In this document: in pieces, positions 34,250 through 42,556 of the stretch
Layout of the letters: each line of letters starts with the position of its first letter
Position numbering within the stretch: the stretch's first letter is position 1
DNA from: CAZHRC01 sp964533865
GTDB lineage: Bacteria > Bacillota > Clostridia > Tissierellales > Peptoniphilaceae
DNA length: 64,000 nt
Assembly: GCA_964533865.1 (NCBI GenBank)
Contig: CAZHRC010000002.1
Coordinates: 62,001-126,000 of the forward strand
Direction of reading: 5' to 3'
Translations under genes and position numbers: made by a program
The notes under the pieces: model-generated
Told to the model about the DNA's origin: nothing
The model's database searches: none
Seen by the model: only the letters and a program-made list of their open reading frames with translations

Positions 34250-36236
34250 TGCCTTCTTCCTCCTTAAAATACTCGCTGATGGATTTAATCAACATCTTCT
34301 CAGCGTTTGCCATGGACATTTCCAATTGTGTAGCAGCTGCGGTTTGGTGACCACCGCCTCCAATGCGCTCCAAAATCAATTGGACGGAAACGTCCCCTAG
34401 GGATCTACCGCTAATGTGCACCTTGCCATTGACCTTCGTCAAGACAAAGGATGCGCTTACCCCTTTAATATTCAATAAATCGTCTGCCGCCTGTGATGCA
34501 ATAAGAGCGGAGCCTTCAAGTTCTCGATTAAAATGACCAATGGCCACGTTGTTTTCCACGACACGCGAAGTGGCGATAACTTCGGATTTGTAACGCACCA
34601 CTTCTAAATCGTCTTTAAATAGTCGTTTGACACCGATACTATCCGCCCCTTGACGTTTGAGAATGGACGCCGCCTCAAACGTACGCACACCAGTTTGGTA
34701 GTAAAAGTTTTTCGTATCTACGGTAATCCCCGCTAGTAGTGCTTCCGCCACCACTTTGTCCAACACCAGTTTTTCGTCGATATACTGGAGGATTTCCGTA
34801 ACCAACTCCGATGCAGAAGAGGCGTAGGGCTCCAAGTAAGTGAGCACGGGGTTGTTGATATAATCCACCCCGCGACGATGATGGTCGATGAGGACGATTT
34901 TATCCGTAATATCGAGTAGATTGGGCGCTTCTGTGGAATTGCGGCGGTGGTTGTCCACGACCACCACTAAGGACGAGTACGTTGCTTTTTCCTCAGCCTC
35001 CTGTGGGGTGAGAATATGGTCTGCCAAATCCGGCAACTCGTCGATCGCTCGATCGTAAATGTTTCGTATCGTCGGTGGCACGTTGTTTAGCACGATGTAA
35101 CCGCGTTTATCCCGTTTGTTGACGATGGCCAACACCCCTAGACAAGCGCCAAAGGAGTCCATGTCAGGATTGCGATGTCCCATGATAAACACTTGATCCG
35201 CCTTGTCGATGAGTTGTCGTAGGGCATGAGCAATGACCCGAGATTTCACTTTATTTCGCTTCTCTTGGGCTTTGTTTTTCCCTCCGTAGAAATCGAGATT
35301 TTCCCCGTCCTTGACGACAGCCTGGTCACCACCGCGACCCAGTGCCACATCCACCGCCACATTTGCTGCGTCAAACACATCAGAAGGATTGAGTCCACTA
35401 ATACCTACACCAATACTCAATGTGGGCGCTATGGCGTTGCCTTCGTTAACCTCTCGGACTTGGTCCAACAATCGGAACCGATCTTCGACCATAGCGCGGA
35501 GATCCGAGCGATGTAAAATGAACAAAAACCGATCCGTATCGTATTTTCTCGTGTAACCATTGTAATCTTTAATATAATTGAGCACCGCTTGATCGATTTC
35601 TGCGAAAACCAACGGCTTTTTGTTGTCCGGCGCTGAACCTCGTACGTCATCGTAGTTATCGATGATGGCGATGCCGATGACCAATCCTTCGTTTTCGTAT
35701 GCTCTTCGGATCTGTTCGTCTTCGGTGTTATCGATACCGTAGATAAAGTGCAGATCCGGGTCACTCGGGTTTGTCGAGTGGACTTTGTTGCTATAAAAAG
35801 CGTAGGATTTATCGTCCAAATGCACTTCCACCGGTTTGCGACCGTCAGAAGCTACAAGGGCTTTTGCTTTAGCCTCACCCATAACCATTTCCAAAGGGTG
35901 ACCCATAATCTCACCTGTGGTCAACTTTCTAAAATGGGTGTTGTACCAACGGATATGCCCTGCATCACTTAGCAAACAGATGGCAAAAGGCATAGAAAAG
36001 ATCGCCGTTTTAGTGACTTCATCAAAGGATTCGTCAAGACTTTCGATTTTGGCGACCATATCCTCGTTGGCTTGTTTGATCAATCGATGAAGATAATAAA
36101 CGCAAAAACCTAAAGCAATAAAAGAAATAACGCCCCATACCCGGTTATTAACAAAAAAAGCCACCGACAGAAAGGCTCCTACGACCAAAAAACCGATAAA
36201 GTCCATCAAGGATAAATATGAATTGTCTTTCATCAT
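34230..36236 (-). CDS. gdpP: Cyclic-di-AMP phosphodiesterase, GdpP-type
   Basis: A 668-residue membrane enzyme that degrades c-di-AMP. Two N-terminal membrane helices (about 12-52) are followed by a PAS-like domain (about 80-150), a degenerate GGDEF domain (about 170-315), and a DHH domain with HRNPDMDSFGA (about 357-367) and DHHRRGVD. The DHHA1 domain has GGGGHQTAA (about 635). All DHH metal ligands appear present. It overlaps the upstream DUF2232 gene and the downstream rplI gene. Known roles of the family are control of wall stress and osmolyte balance. Confidence 0.95.
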   Translation of the reverse strand: MMKDNSYLSLMDFIGFLVVGAFLSVAFFVNNRVWGVISFIALGFCVYYLHRLIKQANEDMVAKIESLDESFDEVTKTAIFSMPFAICLLSDAGHIRWYNTHFRKLTTGEIMGHPLEMVMGEAKAKALVASDGRKPVEVHLDDKSYAFYSNKVHSTNPSDPDLHFIYGIDNTEDEQIRRAYENEGLVIGIAIIDNYDDVRGSAPDNKKPLVFAEIDQAVLNYIKDYNGYTRKYDTDRFLFILHRSDLRAMVEDRFRLLDQVREVNEGNAIAPTLSIGVGISGLNPSDVFDAANVAVDVALGRGGDQAVVKDGENLDFYGGKNKAQEKRNKVKSRVIAHALRQLIDKADQVFIMGHRNPDMDSFGACLGVLAIVNKRDKRGYIVLNNVPPTIRNIYDRAIDELPDLADHILTPQEAEEKATYSSLVVVVDNHRRNSTEAPNLLDITDKIVLIDHHRRGVDYINNPVLTYLEPYASSASELVTEILQYIDEKLVLDKVVAEALLAGITVDTKNFYYQTGVRTFEAASILKRQGADSIGVKRLFKDDLEVVRYKSEVIATSRVVENNVAIGHFNRELEGSALIASQAADDLLNIKGVSASFVLTKVNGKVHISGRSLGDVSVQLILERIGGGGHQTAAATQLEMSMANAEKMLIKSISEYFKEEEGNESHTT

Positions 36237-37171
36237 CGAAACCCTCCTTTACTCCGCAAATTGACAAACAAGTCGATCGCTCCAAGTATGGCGTAGAGGT
36301 TTAGCCCTTGGAGGACGATGATGACAAATACAGGGATGATCACCCGGACAATGGGCCCTACACGACGCTCTGCAAAAGCATCCGCCACCGCCAACCCATC
36401 GACGGTAAAGAGCATGAACCCCAGGGTGACCATATTGAGGTTGAGCTCTCGCCAAAAGGCAAACCCAAAGGCCTGAAACGCCCATATGGTCAAGGCGATA
36501 AGCACCACGCCCCATTTTAGAGAAGGGGGATAGGCAAAGGTGTTAAATTTGCCAAGAGTCGGAATGTCGATCCCCGATTTTCTCAGCCATCTCCCAGCCA
36601 CCACCCTGTTGATAAACGTAAAAGCCGCCCCCCACAAAAGGGTGTACGCCGGCAGAGATACGATGAGGGCATTTAAGGTGGCGTCGATGAGCTGTGGAAC
36701 GCTGAGTGTCGTATCTCGTGTGAGTGGTTCCAAAGAAGCCATACCCTCGGTCATCGCACTGCGAAACACGGTTTCGAATACGCCGATGAGATCCACTTTG
36801 GCGATAAAATGGTAATAGGCGACAATACCAACGCCTACTGTCAGCAACCATGCGCTGCCGATACATACCACTGCAAATGTCGAACGGTGCCATACGATCC
36901 CCACACCTACGATCAAAGCGATGGGCAGTCCTACAGCGACGACGGAAAGCGCAGTCCCTAAGTCAGTAAACAAGTAAACCAGGGTAAACGACACCATCTG
37001 GGCCAACAAAGTGTGCAATGGTCCCCTGCGGACAAAAGCGATCACCAAGGGCACCGGATAGATGATGAGCAATAACGGGAAAAGATATACGGCGGCAAGT
37101 AATAATCCCGCCTGAATGAATCCGATGAGAATGGATTCGGTGATGGTTGCTGGTGAAATGAGTTCCTTCAC
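36233..37171 (-). CDS. DUF2232 (YybS-like) membrane protein
   Basis: A 312-residue protein with about eight membrane helices. Position directly before gdpP and overlap by four bases match the YybS-GdpP pair of many Firmicutes. The start codon is GTG with GGAGGTG upstream. Function unknown; the family has been compared with the S component/energy-coupling type membrane proteins, but nothing here proves that. Confidence 0.8.
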   Translation of the reverse strand: MKELISPATITESILIGFIQAGLLLAAVYLFPLLLIIYPVPLVIAFVRRGPLHTLLAQMVSFTLVYLFTDLGTALSVVAVGLPIALIVGVGIVWHRSTFAVVCIGSAWLLTVGVGIVAYYHFIAKVDLIGVFETVFRSAMTEGMASLEPLTRDTTLSVPQLIDATLNALIVSLPAYTLLWGAAFTFINRVVAGRWLRKSGIDIPTLGKFNTFAYPPSLKWGVVLIALTIWAFQAFGFAFWRELNLNMVTLGFMLFTVDGLAVADAFAERRVGPIVRVIIPVFVIIVLQGLNLYAILGAIDLFVNLRSKGGFR

Positions 37172-37275
37172 GATCCACCTCCTTTAAATTTTGACTCGGA
37201 TGTCATCTAAAAAAACATCCTATCTACGCCTTTATATTATACCCGATCGCGCCTGACAATGCACCCTTTCCACAG

Positions 37276-37318
37276 AAAAACAGCTGGCTCAAAACGCATC
37301 GCGCCTTGAGCCAGCTGT
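37276..37318 (-). terminator. Terminator of the rpsF-ssb-rpsR operon
   Basis: On the minus strand, CAGCTGGCTCAA/TTGAGCCAGCTG (12-bp perfect stem) followed by TTTTTCTG. Confidence 0.9.
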
Positions 37319-37332
37319 ATGATCTACGGTGA

Positions 37333-37557
37333 TTAATCTGCAGAATAAGGTAATAGTGCAACGTGACGCGCTCTTTTGATCGCGCTAGTCACTTCGCGTT
37401 GGTGCTTTGCACAGGAACCAGTCATTCTACGTGGTAAAATTTTACCACGTTCGCTGATAAATTTTTTCAGTCCGTTAATGTCTTTATAATCGATCTTTTT
37501 GTTTTTATCTGCACAGAAAGCGCAGACTTTTTTTCTTGGACGATATTTTCTTTGCAT
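37333..37557 (-). CDS. rpsR: 30S ribosomal protein S18
   Basis: 74 residues, normal length, with CAFCADK (zinc-type Cys pair), LPRRMTGSCAKHQR and ending LLPYSAD. Third gene of the rpsF-ssb-rpsR operon; pairs with S6 on the 30S platform. Confidence 0.98.
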   Translation of the reverse strand: MQRKYRPRKKVCAFCADKNKKIDYKDINGLKKFISERGKILPRRMTGSCAKHQREVTSAIKRARHVALLPYSAD

Positions 37558-37574
37558 CGTTTCCTCCTTAATAC

Positions 37575-38093
37575 TTAGAAAGGAATCCTATCATCGTCGA
37601 CGGGATTAAAATCCGCTCCAAAGAAATCATCTTCACTGTTCGTTCTTTGACTTTGCGCTGGGCCAGAACCTTGGTAACCTTGATTGCCATAGCCCTGAGT
37701 TTGGTTGGTGTAACCTTGACTTTGGGCTGGCGCTTGACCTTGTCTTGGAGAGTCGCCCCACTCTAGGAATTGAACATTGCTTGCCACCACATCTGTGGTA
37801 TAGCGTCTATTGCCTTCCTTATCGGTGTAGCTTCCTGTTTGTATACGACCATTAACAGCGACTAATCTGCCTTTTGCGAGGTAATTGGCACAGTTTTCAG
37901 CCTGTTTACCCCAAACGACAATGCGGATGAAATCAGCCGTCGGCTGATTTTGGGCTTCCATTTCCTGTTTTTTTTCACGCGATAATTGACGATCCACCGC
38001 CAAGGTAAAATTCGTCATCGCATTGCCTGAACCGGAAGTATAACGCATTTCCGGATCCCTTACGAGTCTTCCAATGAGTACTACCGTATTCAT
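37575..38093 (-). CDS. ssb: Single-stranded DNA-binding protein
   Basis: 172 residues. An N-terminal OB fold (MNTVVLIGRLVRDPEMRYT, then VVWGKQAENCANYLAKG) is followed by a Gln/Gly-rich flexible linker and the acidic tip DDDRIPF that recruits replication and repair partners. Located between rpsF and rpsR as in most Firmicutes. Confidence 0.98.
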   Translation of the reverse strand: MNTVVLIGRLVRDPEMRYTSGSGNAMTNFTLAVDRQLSREKKQEMEAQNQPTADFIRIVVWGKQAENCANYLAKGRLVAVNGRIQTGSYTDKEGNRRYTTDVVASNVQFLEWGDSPRQGQAPAQSQGYTNQTQGYGNQGYQGSGPAQSQRTNSEDDFFGADFNPVDDDRIPF

Positions 38094-38111
38094 GTTAGCC
38101 CTCCTAGCGAA

Positions 38112-38396
38112 TTAGTCCTCTAGTTTAATGACCATGTAACGAATGACTTGTTCTGCAATCTTTGCACGTCTTTCGAATTCTTGGACAACTGATGGTTCGC
38201 TTTCAAATTTGAACAGGTAATAATACCCTTCTTTGATGTAGTTGATTTCATAGGCCAATCTGCGATTGCCCCACTCTTCAACTTCTTGGACGGTGCCAGC
38301 TGCGTTGATCGCATCTTTCAAACGTTCCAAGACAGTAGCGCGAACCTCTTCTTCTAAGTTAGGTTTCATTACTAGCATTGCTTCGTATTTATTCAT
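38112..38396 (-). CDS. rpsF: 30S ribosomal protein S6
   Basis: 94 residues, with NKYEAMLVMKPNL start and the ferredoxin-like fold typical of S6. GGGGGTG lies upstream of the ATG. First gene of the operon; the leader carries a candidate S6:S18 autoregulatory hairpin. Confidence 0.98.
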   Translation of the reverse strand: MNKYEAMLVMKPNLEEEVRATVLERLKDAINAAGTVQEVEEWGNRRLAYEINYIKEGYYYLFKFESEPSVVQEFERRAKIAEQVIRYMVIKLED

Positions 38397-38439
38397 TTTT
38401 TCACCCCCTATGGACTATTGACCCTGTTTGTACAGGATA

Positions 38440-38476
38440 GGATTGTGCGCACTTTGCGGAGTGCATAAGTGCAACA
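38440..38476 (-). promoter_or_regulatory. Candidate S6:S18-binding leader element of rpsF
   Basis: The minus-strand leader holds GCACTTATGCACTCCGCAAAGTGCGC, shown here in parts: GCACTTATGCACT then CCGCAAAGTGC, which can fold with a CCG in the bulge/loop. A conserved CCG-containing hairpin is the known S6:S18 feedback element in many bacteria. The match is by location and the CCG only, so confidence is limited. Confidence 0.4.
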
Positions 38477-38481
38477 TTTGG

Positions 38482-38510
38482 ATTATATCATCTGGGTGGG
38501 TGATTTGCAA
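38482..38510 (-). promoter_or_regulatory. Promoter of the rpsF operon
   Basis: On the minus strand, TTGCAA (38505-38510), 17 bases, TATAAT (38482-38487). Confidence 0.75.
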
Positions 38511-38520
38511 ATTTTATTTT

Positions 38521-38845
38521 CTCAAAGGGGGTCCGCAAAGTGCGCGTGAAGTGTGCTACGCACGTGAAGTTCGCCCGATGGGCGAGTGAAGTGTCTGCGC
38601 TGCGCTCGACGTGAAGTGTGCCTGCGGCACGTGAAGGTCAAGGGCGTGAAGGGCAAGGGCGTGAAGGTCAAGAGATCGACTCCCTTTGGGTCGTCGTCAA
38701 GGGCAAGGGATCGACTCCTTTTGGTTCGTCGTTAAGGGCAAGTGCGTGAAGGTCGAGGGACCGACTCCCTTTGGGTCGTCGTCAAGGGCAAGGGCATGCG
38801 GGACAAGAGACCGACTCCCTTTGAGCGTCGTTTTGGGCAAAGGTG
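38521..38845. repeat. Array of modular mini-hairpins ending in GTGAAG / GTCAAG
   Basis: About 14 imperfect modules follow each other without gaps. Early modules are small palindromes followed by GTGAAG, for example GTGCTACGCAC+GTGAAG, TCGCCCGATGGGCGA+GTGAAG and GTGCCTGCGGCAC+GTGAAG. Later ones alternate GGCAAGGGC+GTGAAG with longer units containing ATCGACTCCCTTTGGGTCGTC+GTCAAG (three near-copies). It is non-coding and sits between the rpsF promoter and a four-helix-bundle gene. Fragments of the same motifs recur near 2830, 8311-8356 and, inverted, 38938-38972. Confidence 0.8.
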
Positions 38846-38974
38846 TAATAATCTAGATTATTTGTCACTCGAAGGGTGACAGCCCTTAGGCTCTATCTCC
38901 GAGGGAGCTGGCTGCGAAGCAGACTGAGGGAGGGTTTTGACCTTGACCTTCTCTCCTTCGCACTTCACCTGTGT

Positions 38975-39358
38975 TTACGTCTCTTCTCTTTCACCTCCTC
39001 TACCTTCTTTAACCGTTTTGAGAGCACTTACGAGTGTGACTCGGATCTGTGTACACAATTTGTTTAGTCTTCTATATTCCGATTCTTCTATGTAGTCTGT
39101 ACGCGATAATAACTCCAACCAATACCCTGTTTCGTTGGCTTCTTTTAACGCGATTTGAAGTTTGTTCGCAAAGTCAGATTTACTATAAGCGTACTGCGCT
39201 TCTCTGATGTTTGCGCCTATGGATGTTCCGCTTCGCCCAATTTGGTTCGAGATAATCCATTCATTTTTCTCTTTCAGTTGTTTGATCAAATGAATCATTT
39301 CCACTGCAAAATCGATGGAAAGCCGACTCAATTTACTTTCTTTCTCGCGACTTGACAT
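38975..39358 (-). CDS. Four-helix bundle protein (TIGR02436 / S23-like)
   Basis: A 127-residue all-helical protein with the family signatures EKNEWIISNQIGRSGTSIGANIREAQ and FANKLQIALKEANETGYWLELL, here given only as landmarks (about residues 33-58 and 65-86). The family occurs inside 23S rRNA insertions of some bacteria and as scattered single genes; it is related in fold to the Avd accessory protein of diversity-generating retroelements. No reverse transcriptase or rRNA is nearby. The ATG at 39358 follows AGGTG; a GTG at 39370 has no ribosome site. Biological role unknown. Confidence 0.8.
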   Translation of the reverse strand: MSSREKESKLSRLSIDFAVEMIHLIKQLKEKNEWIISNQIGRSGTSIGANIREAQYAYSKSDFANKLQIALKEANETGYWLELLSRTDYIEESEYRRLNKLCTQIRVTLVSALKTVKEGRGGEREET

Positions 39359-39461
39359 CCAATTCACCACCTATCACAATCTCTATTACAAGCCTTGTTT
39401 AATCCATTAGACGTTTTGCATTCGACTTTTACACCCAGAGTCTCTCTATTTCGCCCCGCGC

Positions 39462-40445
39462 TCATATCCATTTCTTCTTTCTAAAATAAAATAATAACGC
39501 CAAAAGCACCACCACGCATATCAACCAAAACAGCGGATAACCCCATTCATGAGCGAGTTCGGGCATGTGTTGGAAGTTCATGCCGTAGACACTTGAGAGA
39601 AAGGTTAGGGGTATCGCTATGGTTGACATGATGGTGAGGGTTTTCATGATGTCGTTGGTGCGGTTGCTTTGGGTGGACAGGTACATATCCAGTATACTGG
39701 AAGTCACTTCTCTGTAGCTGTCTAAGATGTCTAGGGTTTGAGCGACATGATCGTAGACGTCGCGTAAGTAAAATAGGGTATCGTCATCGATGAGATAACG
39801 ACCGGATTTTGACATATCTGATAAAACTGCTCTATTTTGGTAGATGATGCGTCGCATTTGGATGATATCTTTTTTTATGGTATAGATGTTTTCCAACGTT
39901 TCTCTGTCCGGTTCTAAAAGCACTTCGTCTTCGAGGTCGTCCAGGTCGTCGCCGATGCCATCCATCACTTTATAGCAGTTGTCGACGACCCCATCGATAA
40001 TGGCGATCATCAGATCGTCCACTTCTTTACCTCGTATGCGTATCCCCTGTTCGAGTCGCGTGAGGAGGCGATCGAAGCCTATGCCGTCATCGGGGCGTAT
40101 GGTGAGCAATAAGTTTTTTTTCATAATAAACGAGATGGGGCTGATGCTCATTTCTTGTTTGCCATCGATGTAAATGTTTTTGACGACGACAAACATAAAG
40201 TTTTGATATTCCACGTATTTTGAAATCTCTTTGGGATCTAAGGCATCTTCGATGGCGAGATGGTGAATACCAAAACGATCGCCGATTTTGTACACAAGCT
40301 CTTGATCGTCATAGCCCACGATATCGATCCAGTGGACACCTTTTTCTTCGAAGGTCATCGCGTTCAAGTCGGTGAGCTCACTGCGATGAAACTTATCCGC
40401 ATCGTACCAGGTGTAGTATAGGGCAGTTTTTAGTGTTTTATCCAT
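39462..40445 (-). CDS. corA: CorA-type Mg2+/Co2+ channel
   Basis: 327 residues. A large cytoplasmic N-terminal domain is followed by two C-terminal membrane helices with the YGMNF signature (about residue 288) between them and a Lys-rich C-terminus. CorA forms a pentameric channel for Mg2+ entry. It is a second Mg2+ uptake route in this window besides the M-box-controlled mgtA; no M-box was seen here. Confidence 0.93.
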   Translation of the reverse strand: MDKTLKTALYYTWYDADKFHRSELTDLNAMTFEEKGVHWIDIVGYDDQELVYKIGDRFGIHHLAIEDALDPKEISKYVEYQNFMFVVVKNIYIDGKQEMSISPISFIMKKNLLLTIRPDDGIGFDRLLTRLEQGIRIRGKEVDDLMIAIIDGVVDNCYKVMDGIGDDLDDLEDEVLLEPDRETLENIYTIKKDIIQMRRIIYQNRAVLSDMSKSGRYLIDDDTLFYLRDVYDHVAQTLDILDSYREVTSSILDMYLSTQSNRTNDIMKTLTIMSTIAIPLTFLSSVYGMNFQHMPELAHEWGYPLFWLICVVVLLALLFYFRKKKWI

Positions 40446-40548
40446 TGGCGCTCCTCATTTTTTGAAAAACTAGGGTTGTTGTGAATGAATCAGAATGTTT
40501 TGAGGTATATATAAAGATAGGGGCTAATCACTCTGTTTTGTCGTTCTT

Positions 40549-40578
40549 ATTATATCATTAGTGAAGGAAGTGATTCAA
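40549..40578 (-). promoter_or_regulatory. Promoter of corA
   Basis: On the minus strand, TTGAAT (40573-40578), 18 bases, TATAAT (40549-40554). The -35 box overlaps the start region of the divergent plus-strand gene, so the two genes may influence each other. Confidence 0.65.
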
Positions 40579-41270
40579 TGACAGAAAAAAGAACCACCAG
40601 CAAGTTTATGCCTGAGGTGAAGTCGGTATTGCGCCATCGAATCGTCGAAGTTCCTGAAGCCATCTATCGCGCTTCCGGGATTGTTATACTCGGAAAACGT
40701 ATAAAGTCTATTTTTTTCACCACCGATGTGGCAGTCATAAAGAATTGTAATGCCGATTCGATCATTGCGGTCTACCCTTTTACACCACAATTATCGATTA
40801 CACAAGCGATTATTTCCGTGGCGCCGGTGCCAGTTTTTGCAGGTGTTGGTGGCGGTTTGACCACTGGCTTGCGCTCGATTAACATCGCTATGCAAGCGGA
40901 GTTGATGGGTGCTTACGGCGTGGTTGTCAACGCGCCGATCTCCAATGACATGATCCGTCAACTCAACGAAGCTATCGACATACCTGTCATCGCCACGGTG
41001 GTCACGCCTAATGACGATTATAAGGGAAAGGTTGAAGCAGGCGCTTCAATCCTTAACATTTCTGGTGGAAAGGGCACAGCTGGTTTGGTTCGCCAAATCC
41101 GCAGAGACCTAGGCCCAGAATACCCGATTATCGCCACCGGCGGCCACTCAAACGCCCATATTATGGAAACGATCGAAGCCGGCGCAAATGCGATTACTTA
41201 CACACCACCATCGAGCGGCGACATTTTCTCTGGCGTTATGGACAAATACCGCGACGAACGAAAAAGCTAA
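40578..41270 (+). CDS. TIM-barrel (phosphate-binding barrel-like) protein of unknown function
   Basis: A 230-residue protein with the look of a ribulose-phosphate-binding-type alpha/beta barrel. Glycine-rich loops PVFAGVGGGLTTGLRS (about residues 92-107), ASILNISGGKGTAGLVRQI, and PIIATGGHSNAHIMETIEAGA resemble phosphate-binding turns at the C-terminal ends of strands. I do not recognise a specific enzyme; similar proteins are sometimes labelled hydrolase. AAGGAAG precedes the ATG. It is the only plus-strand gene of the right half and is divergent from corA, ending in a clear terminator. Confidence 0.7.
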   Translation: MTEKRTTSKFMPEVKSVLRHRIVEVPEAIYRASGIVILGKRIKSIFFTTDVAVIKNCNADSIIAVYPFTPQLSITQAIISVAPVPVFAGVGGGLTTGLRSINIAMQAELMGAYGVVVNAPISNDMIRQLNEAIDIPVIATVVTPNDDYKGKVEAGASILNISGGKGTAGLVRQIRRDLGPEYPIIATGGHSNAHIMETIEAGANAITYTPPSSGDIFSGVMDKYRDERKS

Positions 41271-41285
41271 GATCCTTGATGAACG

Positions 41286-41311
41286 AAAGCACCCTTGTCC
41301 GGGTGCTTTTT
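41286..41311 (+). terminator. Terminator of the TIM-barrel gene
   Basis: AGCACCC-TTGTCC-GGGTGCT followed by TTTT. The 150 bases after it up to 41464 hold nothing recognisable. Confidence 0.85.
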
Positions 41312-41464
41312 AACGCTTGCGCTCGACCATTGACAAGCATCTCTTCAGCCTCTCGTACTGCGTTTTTGAACAAAGATAAATCCCTCGCTCCGTTTAACTC
41401 TCATCGAGCGCCTTCTAATATCGGTTTCTCCAGTTGGTCGTGGTCCTATCTGGTTTACTCACTA

Positions 41465-41492
41465 GAAAAGCGCCCTGTCGCGGGCGCTTTTC
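41465..41492. terminator. Bidirectional terminator after the DUF4349 gene
   Basis: GAAAAGCGCCC/GGGCGCTTTTC, 11-bp perfect stem with a six-base loop, A-run on one side and T-run on the other. It stops the minus-strand DUF4349 transcript. Confidence 0.85.
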
Positions 41493-41493
41493 T

Positions 41494-42534
41494 CTATGGG
41501 TTATCCTCTTTTTTCTTTTCTGCGTTTACCTCGTCTTTTTCTATTGGTTCCTCTACTTTATCCTCGATCGTTCCTTTCTTCGCTTTACGCCCTTTGAACA
41601 GTTTGCCTTTCAATAGGCCAAAGGGAGATCTTCTGCCTGTCTTTTTCCAGATCACCGAACCGACGAGCAAAAGGACAATGAGGCTTATCAATATCGGCAA
41701 GGCGAATACGAGAGTGATAATCCCGTTTTTAACCCCTTCGACAAAGTTGTACCAAGTGCTGACAAAGGCATTTGACAAGCGCTCGCCAAAACTGGTTTCT
41801 ACAGTTTCTTGATTGGAGAGACGGGAGGTCTCTTTGATGACCAGTGACAAAGTGGAATAGGCTATGCGGTCATCTAAGGTTTTCAAGTCACTTTTTAGTC
41901 GCTCTTTTTCCTCAATAGTGTTCGACAAAGCATTTTCCAAGGCGATAATGTCTTCCATAGTCGCCGCTTGATCGAGAAGAGCGAGCAAACGCGTTTCTTT
42001 CGTGGTCAACACGGCAATTCGCGATTCCGAATCGGTGTAGTGTTTGGTCACATCTTCAACGGAAGTAGCATTTTCGGTCACCAGCCCCCATTCCCCCTTG
42101 ATGCCGGATTTGAAGGTTTGCATGTTTTCTTGGGGGATGCGGATATCGTAGGTGGTGTATCGATAAGCTTTTGAGTTGTAGTACTCTGTGGACGAATGAG
42201 CGTTTTGGACGTATCCAGCATTGGTGATGATCAAACCGTCAATGCCTTTAACCGTTTCGTCGTAATTGAGGGTTTCCATAACCATTCTTGAGGTGGTGAT
42301 CAACTTGTCGGACTGGACCTGGCTTTTGAACACGTTCCCCGTAGCCCCATCACCTGGAACGGCCACTTCCCCTGGTTCGCGACCGTCGTATACCGCCTCT
42401 TCTGTTTTATCAGACGGTGCCGGCTCCGACACCGCTGGACTCATGTATTTCCCGTCTTCTGGCCCACGGGATGCACAGGCGCCAACCAATAGGGCTAACG
42501 CCAACAGCCACAGAGTAAATCGCTTCTTTGTCAT
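41494..42534 (-). CDS. DUF4349-containing lipoprotein
   Basis: 346 residues. The lipobox is LLVGACAS (Cys near residue 20). An outer domain (about 70-245) contains the DUF4349 pattern (DIRIPQENMQTF, then a long helical hairpin with ITALENAL-like NIALENALSNTI region). A membrane helix (about 270-295) and a Lys/Glu-rich cytoplasmic tail follow. The protein is therefore anchored at both a lipid and a membrane helix. Function unknown. A terminator follows directly. Confidence 0.8.
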   Translation of the reverse strand: MTKKRFTLWLLALALLVGACASRGPEDGKYMSPAVSEPAPSDKTEEAVYDGREPGEVAVPGDGATGNVFKSQVQSDKLITTSRMVMETLNYDETVKGIDGLIITNAGYVQNAHSSTEYYNSKAYRYTTYDIRIPQENMQTFKSGIKGEWGLVTENATSVEDVTKHYTDSESRIAVLTTKETRLLALLDQAATMEDIIALENALSNTIEEKERLKSDLKTLDDRIAYSTLSLVIKETSRLSNQETVETSFGERLSNAFVSTWYNFVEGVKNGIITLVFALPILISLIVLLLVGSVIWKKTGRRSPFGLLKGKLFKGRKAKKGTIEDKVEEPIEKDEVNAEKKKEDNP

Positions 42535-42556
42535 AATGGACCTCCCATCTCAGCTG

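Noticed and set aside
38521..38845. Hairpin array considered as a CRISPR
   Set aside because: Modules have variable length, no constant repeat with unique spacers of equal size, and no cas genes are present.
38975..39358. Four-helix-bundle gene considered as the Avd protein of a diversity-generating retroelement targeting the adhesin
   Set aside because: No reverse transcriptase, template repeat or variable C-type lectin domain was seen in the window.
41276..41812. 178-codon plus-strand frame after the TIM-barrel gene
   Set aside because: It crosses two terminators and lies antisense to the DUF4349 lipoprotein gene; no family signature.
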